Positions 14,301-24,029 of a stretch of 64,000 nt of DNA are shown here, piece by piece. Positions within the stretch are counted from its first letter, which is position 1; the number at the start of each line of letters is the position of its first letter. Origin of the DNA: Tyto alba (Eukaryota > Chordata > Aves > Strigiformes > Tytonidae); the NCBI RefSeq assembly GCF_018691265.1, contig NW_024881323.1, positions 1 through 64,000 of the forward strand. Reading direction: 5' to 3'. The notes under the pieces are model-generated. The model was not told where the DNA came from. It worked only from the letters and a program-made list of their open reading frames with translations, and did no database searches. Both the position numbers and the translations under genes were made by a program.

Positions 14301-17300
14301 ATGTGGGAACTGGCTCTTCTCAAAGCCAGGGCATGACACTTTGCAGGCTCAGTATGCCTCGCATGAGAGCTGGTGAAGCCACTATGGCTTGCTCTTGCCC
14401 ATGTCCAGGGTAGCAGAATCTCTTTCAGGGTCACTTTTTCTGCTTTTCCTGCTTGCATCACCTCTCTGCCCCCAGGGTTACCACTGGATGCTGGGCCTGC
14501 CATCAGGGCTTGCAGCAGCATATCTCTGTTTTGTTTTTGTTGGTTTTTTTTTTTGGTTCCCAGAGTGTTTAAAATGCTTTCTGCTCAGCCTTTCAAAACG
14601 TCACATGGAGTGGCTGGACTGAGTCACTCCCAAGGGCCTCCTGTCTGAGTGTAGTTAACACCAGCTGCTAGCAGAAAGACTGAGGAAACCCTGGAGCATC
14701 GCTTAAGGCTGAGATACGGGCCGAGCCCAAGGGAGCAGGTATGGCTGCTTGTTGGGAATTCAGAGAGATTGTGCCAAAGGGAATGTCCCACACAGGCTTT
14801 TTCAAGAGGTGGGCCTGAAGACAAGGTAGTCCTCAAGGTGCTAAGGGCCCTGGGGAGATCTGGCACCACCCCCTTCCCATGGGAGCCTGGCTCCCAACTG
14901 GTCAAGGCCACCTTTGCAAGGTCTGGAGAGGGAAGGTTCCCACATTAGTACCCCTGGATAACAGGTCACATCTCTTGGCATCTGCTGGTTTCCACCTTGC
15001 GAGGACATTTAATCTTGAAAGAACTTTTTTCTATATTCCCTGGCAGGCTGTGTGCTGACTTTATGTCCCTGGCAGGGGGCCTGCAACACATTACAAGGGT
15101 TTTTGGCTGGAAAGCTGCAGAGGCAGTTGTGTGTGATGGGATTTGGAACGTCAGCGAAGATGCCCATTGCTCTCTGCCTGGTCCTGCCCGTAGGTGCCAG
15201 CTGCAGTGATCCTCCGCTGCTCGCAGTAGGTGCTGCTCCTTGGAAATTGGTGCTTTTCCAGGGAGCCCAACAGGAACCCAGTATCTGCTCTCTGGCAGCC
15301 ACAAAGCCATAAACTTCTCATCAAGACCAGCTGGATGGATGTGATGGTGAATGAGCACCAGGCAGTGTGGAGGTGAGTTCCTGCCAGACCGGGCTCCTTG
15401 ATCTGACCAAGGAGAGGTCTCTGGAGAAGGGACAGAGCGGTGGCCCTGGTGTGGAGCCGGAGGATGTGTAGCATCTGTGCTTGGAGCTTTGATATGCCAG
15501 TGCTGCCTGGCTTGTTTGTACAGAGATGGCAAAGCCAGAAGGTTTGTGACCATCTCTGTTTAAAGAGAAGGACCCAACGGAATGCCTCCCTGAGGGAAGG
15601 ACAATTAAGTAAGTCAGCTCATGTCCATCCTCCCAGCCAGTCACTCAGCACTTATCCTGTCAGCCCGTTCGTACTTGGCTTCACAAAGCTCCAGACTGCA
15701 CCATGGCCAACCAAAACGGTTGGGACAAGAGGGAGGGAGGTGGAGACAGAGCACTGGAGCAGGTGGATGGCCAGGCTGGGATTCAGGAACAAGCTGGGAT
15801 CCCTGGGGAGAAAGGGGACACGTTCAGAATCATTGAATTCATGTGTCAGTTCTCTCTCTCGCAGAGTAGACTGGGCTATTCCACTCTGAAAAGATTCTGA
15901 TTATCCTTGAAAGGGTGTTTTCTCGGTATTGCAGGGTTGGAGGGAAGATTTAGATCGCATTTGAAAACCTTTGCTTTTGGGGAGCCAAACTCTGGGCACT
16001 CCTCCTGCAAGAAGCGGTTACTGCCACTTGGCTTGCAGACCCGCTATCCCTTGGGTTTTTTCCCACTGATGATTCTCACTCCCAGCTGCTCATTCCCACT
16101 GACTTCACATGTTACGGTGGCTGCGTTTCTAGAGCCAGGGCGGATTGCTGTCCTGGCTGGCGTGCTGCAGTGGCAGGGAGGGTGTTTTGCAAAACATCAA
16201 GTCAGTGCTGAAATGCGGTCCCTCTGTTTCCTCTGCCTGGCTGTCGGGGTGAGTTATCTGATGACCCTGGAGTCGTAACTGGGGGGGGGCAGATGAAAGT
16301 AGAAAAAACCTCAGGAGTGGAAGGATTGTGCTGCCCAGTGAACAGGGCGGGGGTTGTGTGAGAGGAAGGCAACATCCCTGACAGGCCCTACTTTGTCTGT
16401 ACGGCCTTTTGCAGGGGAATTATAACTATCATATGCCACTGGAAAATTGTCCCTACATCACAGATATAGGTAGTTATCATCCTACCCAGGAGGGAAAGCC
16501 TGAAAACTCACGCATTTACAGCAAAGCCTAAAATGACAGGCCACAGATATGATCTCTGGTCCTGGCTCTCAGCTGGTATTGTTTGAATGTAGTCTCTGAA
16601 GTTGATGGAACTAGACAAATTTATGCTGATAGAGTATCTGCCAGGTATTTTCAGTTCCCAAGGCTGCCTTTAAACTTAAGCCTCTTAAGCCTTTTTTTAT
16701 AAGCACGCAGCATTTCACACAGAGAGCCTAAAGGTCTTAAAATCAGGGTATGCAAAAGAAGAAAAAGATTTTCTACTGGGAAGAGATCTTAGCAAAAACT
16801 CCTCTTGCATTTTGCAGGTTTTGCTCTCTCTTTCATAGTGTGGTTTTGCAGCTGGGTTTCTGTTTTTAGTGCCAGTGGCGATCAAAAAGAGGTGATTGAA
16901 AATTTGTTTGGTGATTCCTTCTGCTGTGTGAGTACTGGTTTCATGAAATAGGTCTCTCAACGCTGTGTTTTCGGTCTGGAATTATGTGCAAAGTCATAAT
17001 GGGATTTTTTTTTTTTTCAATACATGCATTGTTCAGCAATAAAGTTTCCTTTGAAATCGTTACGGTCTGTTGCTGAAATCTATATATTTTTATCTTACAA
17101 AATTGAAACTTGCCTCTGAAATTTCCATGACACTATCAACCACAGAACAATATTGTTCTTACCAAATGGAACCCTTGCTGAGTGTCAAAGTGCTATAAAT
17201 ATTTAAAGAAATTAATTACTAAGCAAGCCAGACTAGTGCCTCAGTCTGTAAATATTAAATGGAAAATACACAGTTGACAAAATGCAGGCAGAAACACTGA

Positions 17301-18386
17301 ATGGGGCTGTTTCATTGCCTAAATGAAATTATTTGCAGTGCAGAGGCAACTATAAAAGTCGTTTTTGCTTAATGACAGGCAGCACTCAAAATACAAGGGC
17401 TTAAGTCAGCATTTTGCTTGCTGAAAGAAATTTCCATCCTGTTTTACAGTCCTCTGCACAAGCCCCAAACTTCTTCACCAGTGAGGTTACCAGCATGGTT
17501 AATTGCATACTTTAAAAAAAAATGTTGGGGGGGATTGAGTGGAGGTTGGGCAGGGTTTATTTTGGGGGGGCTGGGGGCCTAGGTGTGCAGCTCCACTGTG
17601 CCCTGGCTGGAGGGTGAGATGCCCCGTAGCTCTCTGGGCATCAGCTGCCTGGGAGTTCCAGTTCTGCAGTGATGCTGAGCATCCAAACACTGGGCCAGGG
17701 AGACATGCTTTTGGGGGCTGCTCATTTTTCAGGACTTGTCTCTGGTGAGGAGGGTGTTGGAGTGCTGCTATTTCCCCCCCTTGCAGAGGAGGAGGAGGAG
17801 GAGGAGGAGGCATCTGGGGCTGCGGAGGTTGCTTCTGTAATTTCATTACAGCTTAGGCTGGGAGAGGATTTAGTCATAGCCAAATTCATAAAGCCATGAG
17901 TAATCATGTAAGGGCTTTTTGAGCTCCTGTGGATCTAAAGCTGCAGTTTAGCTTGATGATCAGTTCATCTGGAGTGGCAGGTTTTGACTGGGACGCCAGC
18001 ACATCATTTTCTGACAGCAAATCAGGAATTTATACCAAGGTGAAAAGTGGCAGCACAGACAAGGAGAAGAGACTTGTGACTGAAAATCCCAGCGGTGCAA
18101 CAGTATTAGGCAAATTCTGACTTTCTCTTGTAGGAGGGCAGAAAACTTGCTTGTTGTTTCACATCAGTGTCATCTTTCCCGTGGATGCCATACCGATGTA
18201 ACTTAGCAAGAGCTAAGTTGCATTTTCTGCCTGGGGCAAGCAAGGTCCGCAAGTTGCTGTCAGGGAAGGACCTAGGAAGTGGCACTTGATAGTGGTAATC
18301 ATGCTGACAGCGCAGTATGGGAAAATTGTCCTTTGTTCCATAGGCCCCAAAGTCTGCTTTTTATTTATGTATTTATTTTTGTATTG
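5301..18386. other. intergenic, no recognisable gene
   Basis: About 13 kb between SHLD1 and the solo LTR. The longest open frames (10268-10972 minus, 234 codons; 14966-15553 minus, 195 codons; 7199-7741 plus, 180 codons) have no recognisable domain and look like chance. Poly-T runs occur near 10680, 11536, 14547 and 16987. A possible AATAAA is at about 17038. I see no RNA gene or conserved exon. Confidence 0.5.
17786..17810 (+). repeat. GGA trinucleotide microsatellite
   Basis: An uninterrupted run of about eight GAG/GGA units. It generates poly-Glu or poly-Ser/Pro codons in the overlapping short frames, which explains why they look protein-like without being genes. Confidence 0.85.
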
Positions 18387-19011
18387 TGGCATGTTGTGGT
18401 TTGGGCCTGATCGGCAACCAACCCCCGCAGCTAATCACCCTCCCTTCCCCCTCCCTACCTGGGAATGGGGGAGGGGATTAGAGGGGTGAAAGGAGACTCG
18501 CAGGCTGAGATAAGAACAGTTTAATAATGGCAATAAAACGAGAACAATAACGATGATGGGGGGAAAACAAAAAGAAATATATAAACAGGCAATGTCCAGC
18601 GTGATTGCTCACCACCCGCTGACCAATCCCCAGCCCGTTCCCGGCCAGCGACCCCGAGATACCAAGATCCCGCAATCGCAATCCTGGAAGCGAGCGAGCG
18701 AGAGAGAGAGAGCTCCTTCCCAACCACCCCTCCTCTATACAGTGAGCATGAGGTTCCATGGTGTGGAATATTTCACTGGCCAGTTTGGGTCAGGTGCTCT
18801 GGCCGTGCTCCCTCCCTGCTCCCTGTGCCCTTGCGCACGGGCAGGACATGGGGAGTCGGAGAGTCCTTGAAGTCTCGGTAGCAGCTGAAAACATCAGTGT
18901 GCTGTCAGCATTCTTCCCATACCAAACCCAAAGCTAAATCCAAAACACAGCACTCGTCTAGTCCCTGAAAAGGAATATTAACTCTATTTCAGCCCAAACT
19001 AAGACATGGCA
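18387..19011 (-). mobile_element. solo LTR of an avian endogenous retrovirus, with 5-bp target duplication
   Basis: The LTR is 18392-19006 (615 bp), starting TG and ending CA. It is flanked by perfect direct repeats TGGCA at 18387-18391 and 19007-19011. Its sense strand is minus: the 5' end resembles the common avian LTR that starts with a TGT..GTTT..GGGCTG block and has a 'GAGTTAAT' motif. A TATA-like GTATAGAG follows (rc of about 18734-18741), with an ATTAAA-type poly(A) signal (rc of 18521-18526). No internal viral sequence remains, so the provirus was lost by LTR-LTR recombination or only the LTR was retained. The 5-bp duplication would fit an ERVL-type (class III) or class I element; family assignment needs a repeat library. 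Confidence 0.85.
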
Positions 19012-19284
19012 TAATGTAGTTTTCTCCCATATGAGCTGACAAACACCGAGAGAGGAATGGCGGCGGGGAGATAGGTGTGTGTGGGTGGCATGTGTGAAGA
19101 TGTTCCTGTGGAAAACCTGGGATGTGGAGGAAATGGTTGTGTTTAGACTTGGTCTTCCCGCTCTCGCTTACCTGTGTTTTGGGTTTGGCTTGGTTTTGCT
19201 TTTTTTTTTTTTTTTTTTTTAAATTCTGGTGATATCTTTACATAGGCCCTGAAGGTTTGTATCAGCTGGCATAGGGCTTTTTCC

Positions 19285-22200
19285 ATAAGACCATAGCAGA
19301 GTCTGTGCATATATTTTCAATAACCCTTAACAATTATGACATGTCATATAGGCATATTTTAGAACTCTTTTCAGTTTGGCCATATAACATTTGAACTTGT
19401 TTCTGTGGTATAGATGTGTATCACTGGAGAGCTGGAGTTAGAAGGATCCTGCGTGGAAGAGGGTTACAAGTGAGCAAAATCTTTTTTTAAAGAAGACCGA
19501 GAAAGGCAATTCAAGAAGAGTCAGCCTGAACTCTTACGGTTTTCTTGGTTCTGAAATAGAAGTAACCTGTAGATTCTTTAGATTTTCTTTGAAGAAAGTC
19601 TTTGAGACTAAAGAGTATCAGTTGGTTTCTAGCAGTTTCTGTACTGCCTAAGAGCACATGGCATGAACAAAACCCCACTGTGTGAGGTACTGTAGAACTA
19701 TAGAAAGTAAAAAAAGATAGTTGCCCACACTGCAGAAATTACACATCTGTACCACACAGGGTCTCTTCACAGCTCCTCTGTCTCTCAACTGGAGCTCAGT
19801 TTGCTGGCCAGTTCATTGATACCATGCACTAAGGCCACGGGCAGTTCAACTTTCAGGGGAAGAACAACCTGAAAATATTTCAGTGGAGGCAAAATATGTG
19901 CATTTTAGTTTTAAATTGGAATCTGGTTATTGTGTAAATACAGAATTAAATGGTTTTATATCTTGGTGGATTCAGGCAATTTGCATCCTGTGGACTCAGT
20001 TCTGCTGGGAGGGTGCATTTTTTATCACTATTGGGTTTTGGATGACAGAGAGGCTAAACCGAAATATGCAGACTGACCACCCATTACAAGTCACAAACTG
20101 TACCAGCCCAATCTGCCCAAGCACGGGCTGCTGCAAGGTGTGCTTAGAAGCATTTTGGCTTAGCTAATAGCAGTATCATTTAATTTCCCATGGATTCAGC
20201 TCAAGCAGACACTGTTTCTGATACCTCTGTCCCTGTTGTTTGTCAGATCCTCCTGTAACTCCACAAGCAAGCTCTATTCTTCAGCATCACTGCAGGTGTC
20301 TGGTACAGGATAAATAGTCTTTGCTCAATAAGAAGGAGGAGGTCTGAGTGTGGTCCTGGCTGCTGCACCTCACAGAAGTTGGAGGCGTGCAAAGATTTTA
20401 GGGTGTATATGGGCATATGCACCCCTTAAAAGTTTTTCCTTCTGCTTTGCCAGCAGCACAGACAAGATCCAGCTGAGCACTGGCCTGTTCCCTCTCCAGT
20501 GGACATGCCTGATGGATTTTAGCTCCTCTGAAGTCCATCACCATACAAACAAAGTGATGAGCTGGGCACCAGATCCTGCCTCACTGTAGAGCTACTAAGA
20601 ATGAAATTCCTGTGGCATTGTTCAGCTACATGTTGCACCAGCTCTAAGACACTGTAACAGTTGGTATTAGTGAGTTATGGGTAAATATATATACAGTAAC
20701 ATATAGTGACAGCAAAGCCTAAGCATTTGTCCAACTCTGTTACTGTTATGCTGCAACCAGCATTGCCTATGCATGAGACCTCTGAAAGGATTTTTGCGGC
20801 CATTCGTGAAGCTGGAAGGACGGTGTCCCTTGAGGTGCTGGCTTTTCAGATTTGATTGGTGTTTTTCTCCAGATCCATCCCCTTAGCACCTTCTGAATGG
20901 AAGAGATGACTTTGTTCATGAAACGGGCTGCAGGATTTTCATTCCATGAAAACTAATTGGCAGCTAAGAATGAAGGTAATCCCACTAGCACATCTAATTA
21001 GGGGAGAGCAATACTTATATTCCCCAAGCAGTCTCCTCTCGGCTTAGAAGGAGCTCAGACACGTAAACTCGCTTGTCATCATTTGAAGTTCTAGCTTCTA
21101 GCATGAGCCAAACATTTTTTTTTTTTTTAAGTGTTTGTATTTGAGAGAATCCAGCAGGATAAATACTGTTTATTCATAGAGCGATAGATTGTCACAACAT
21201 TATGAAGCGTGTACATCACTGCAATTGAAGTTCTGACACATCTGAGAAGGGAGGTTGGGGTGTGCCACTCACAACCGATGGAGTGAAATATGCCATTGCC
21301 TGCTGTAATCCTGATTTAATGCAGTCACATCTCTTTCCTAATCTGAGAGGAAGCTTGTGCCAGCTGATACCTGGCTGTAAAAGTCCATGTGAAGCAACAT
21401 TGCTTTGAAAACACAGGCTGACTTAATTTAACTGTGGGCAAGGTGCTTGGATTCTCTGTGTCTGGTTTTCCAGCACTGGCAGAAGAGTCTGTGGGATCAT
21501 GTTTTGAAATCCTAGGCTTGGGTGCTGAAGATGGAGTTAGGTATGTACTCCATTCAGTACTGCCCTTGCTCCTGGCACAGACCTCTTGGGTGATGGTTCT
21601 GTAAAACTGGCAAATCTTCATAACCCGGATTCTGATCAATTCTGAATACATTAACATGTGCTCCCGTGTGGACCCTGATACAACTGATGGCAAAACATGC
21701 CCCGACAGTGCTTTAACATCTTCTCTTACCAACGGCAAATACAGAACTTCTGGATTCTTTGGGATCAGCCCACACAGTGCTAAGGTGAGGGAGCGTTTCA
21801 GAGAAATCCTGTGAATCCTATAAATCCTATAAATAAACCAACCAGCACAGAGGAAACAGCCATTGAGGCCTCGGTGATTGCTGCTGCAGTGCAAAGGATG
21901 GATTAAAAGCCACATGGGGCGGGAGTGTGGGACTGCTTAATCTCAGCTGTCTGTTCTGCAGCAAGAGGGCTCCTGTAGTGGTGGTTATACCGACTCTCAA
22001 CAGGACTTGTGCGATACAGCTACTTAGTACAAATGCCTCATAGATACTAAAATAGCCTGCTATTTTTATTCAGCACTTCTGTATCAGTTGCCCCTTTTGG
22101 CAGTCGTGTCCAAGATAAGTATAGCCAAGCAAATGCTGGAGTGAAGCAGTTACACGAGGATAACCGGAGTGCTATTTGTACACCTGGGGAAGCAGAGAAT

Positions 22201-22381
22201 GCTTAAAAGGCAAATGTTTCACCTAAAGTTCTTTCTCGTGACCAGCTGAGGAGGTTGAGGCCAGGCTGAATCCTCACACAGACAGGGAGGACATGGAGCA
22301 CCTGGAGCCAGTGAAATTGTTCTTTTGAATAGTCTTTTGAATCAGGTTCTCCACTTCCCACAGTCAAGGATGGTGATTTCC
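19285..22381. other. 3,097-bp block present in copy A, absent from copy B
   Basis: Copy B passes directly from the equivalent of 19284 to that of 22382 (join at 47258/47259). The sequence TTTCC occurs at both ends (19280-19284 and 22377-22381), giving 5 bp of microhomology as expected for a simple deletion. The block carries no recognised gene. Its longest open frame is 196 codons on the minus strand at 21325-21915, of unknown nature. It has a poly-T run near 21117-21128. Confidence 0.9.
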
Positions 22382-23529
22382 AAAGAAGCATCTGCCCATG
22401 GAGATGGGGCTTGTATAGGCGATACGAGACTGACATGAAGGAGAGGGAGGTTGAAGAAGCAGAGAAGATGCTGCAGTGTTAATTTGCTTTTCATGGTGGC
22501 CATGGGTTCTTTTATTTTTCAGAAACTTATCTGAATGCAAGGTGAACAAGGTATCTGGCTTTGCCTTCTGGAGTTCGAGGCTGTCCTCTGAAACAAGCTT
22601 TGAATGGAGCTCAGGTTCCTGGCTCCCTTTATGCACAGATGGAGCTGCATGTGAGTTTTACTGGAGTGTTGTGTCCTTGTGTCCTGTTTTATATGTTTAA
22701 AGGCTTTATGTTTATAGCAGCCTGGCATTGTTAAGACACAACGTAATAGTCACTACACAGAATGGTAATAGAGATAACTGCCATTTTGATGGGTAGATCC
22801 ATTGTCCTCCACCAACACTGGCAATTAGAGGGCCACCTGCTTAGTGCTGAAAACAAACAAAAAAGAACAACTGAAAAATACACATAATTTGGAGATGGCC
22901 CTCTAAGAGTTAATTAAAGGAAAAGCAAAACAAGTCCTAGTCTTACGATGTCTTTGCCTGGCTCTGATGGGAACTGGGAGAAGCATTTAGACTTGCTCTG
23001 TGGAATGCTCAGCTTGTCATTTGTGCTTTCCAGTCCATCAAGGACTAACTGGGACAGTGGGGGGCTGTTTAAGAAAATTATGTAAAGCTTGATCTCTGTA
23101 GGTTTGCTCTGGCTCCCTAAGAGCATCATCACAGTAAGTAAGAGGTTTGCCTGTGGAGATGGACGCGAGGAGCCGTGATTTCCCCAGTAAAACATATGAG
23201 GAACACTGCGTGACATTCACTCACCAGACAACCTAAGTACAGGGACCACTTTTCACTCGTTCTCTGGTTCTGGGTTTGCCGTGTGTGGGGCAAACCTATT
23301 TGAGTAGAAGGGGCAGCAACCTCGCAGTGAAGAAAAGTCTGTAAAGGCTTTAACGGGGAAGGGATGTGGAAACGCAGCGGTGATTTCTTGTGAAAGCTGT
23401 GCCAGAGGGATGGATTACCGCACCTCCTCCCTGTAGGTAGGGGCTCAGCATCCTTTGACTGTGGGAAAGACCTGAGGATGATACCTCATCCTCTGAGCTG
23501 GAGAAAGCGGCAGGGAGACCCTGCTTTTC
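22382..23529. other. CHGB upstream flank, no recognisable gene
   Basis: Unique sequence between the dimorphic block and the CpG-rich promoter. It is repeated at 47259-48406 in copy B. Short open frames here are identical in the two copies, but that reflects the recent duplication and not coding constraint. Confidence 0.5.
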
Positions 23530-23817
23530 TCCTTTTCTGAAGGGATGGCGGGGCGGCGGAGCGGGGGCTGTAAAGGGGTATTAGGAATATTAAGCGGGGA
23601 GGGGAGGAGGAAGAAGAGATGCGGTGGTTGCAAAGGAAGGGGAAATGAGTTCAGCTTTCCCAGCCGGGGAGAAATGTCCCCCCACGCTGGCGAGCCGAGG
23701 GGTTGGAGAGGGGGGCGAGGTGGCGGGATGGGGGTCCCGCGGCTGCCGGGGGTGAGGGCGAGGCGGGAGGAGGGGAGGGGGGGGGGCGGTGGCGGCACCG
23801 CCCCCGGGGGCTCGGAG

Positions 23818-23824
23818 TGACGCA
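23818..23824 (+). promoter_or_regulatory. CHGB: CRE-like half site upstream of CHGB TATA, copy A
   Basis: TGACGCA contains the TGACG half of a cAMP response element, about 50 bp upstream of the TATA-like sequence. The spacing is typical of proximal CREB sites. Binding is inferred from sequence only. The same site is at 48696-48702 in copy B. Confidence 0.5.
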
Positions 23825-23873
23825 GGCTCCCGGAGGGGCCCCCCGCCCGTCTCCTCCGCCCCCGCTCCCCCCC

Positions 23874-23881
23874 TTTAAATA
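23874..23881 (+). promoter_or_regulatory. CHGB: TATA-like box of CHGB, copy A
   Basis: TTTAAATA lies about 100 bp before the ATG in otherwise very G/C-rich sequence, which makes it conspicuous. It would place the start site near 23905. Confidence 0.6.
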
Positions 23882-23886
23882 GCGGC

Positions 23887-23980
23887 GAGCCGAGCCGAGC
23901 CGAGCGGAGCGGAGCCGAGCGGAGCCGAGCCGAGCGGAGCGGAGCGGAGCCGAGCCGAGCCGAGCCGAGCCGAGCCGAGC
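23887..23980 (+). repeat. CHGB: GAGCC/GAGCG pentamer array forming the CHGB 5' UTR, copy A (19 units)
   Basis: Eighteen full pentamers plus a 4-nt final unit run right up to the ATG. In copy A the array mixes GAGCC with interspersed GAGCG units. Copy B has only 11 units, all GAGCC. The array covers the inferred transcription start and the whole 5' UTR, so its length directly changes the leader. Confidence 0.9.
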
Positions 23981-24029
23981 ATGGGGCCGCTGGCGCTGCT
24001 CGGCCCCCTGGGCGCCGCCGCCCTGGCAG
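23981..24029 (+). CDS. CHGB: CHGB exon 1 coding part (signal peptide), copy A
   Basis: Encodes [16 protein letters not shown] and the first base of a Gly codon, then a GTGAGC donor (phase 1). The hydrophobic Leu/Ala core marks a signal peptide; with exon 2, cleavage after residue 20 (..GVSA) would match the 20-residue human signal. This ATG is the first after the pentamer array. The 4,565-bp first intron follows. Confidence 0.93.
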
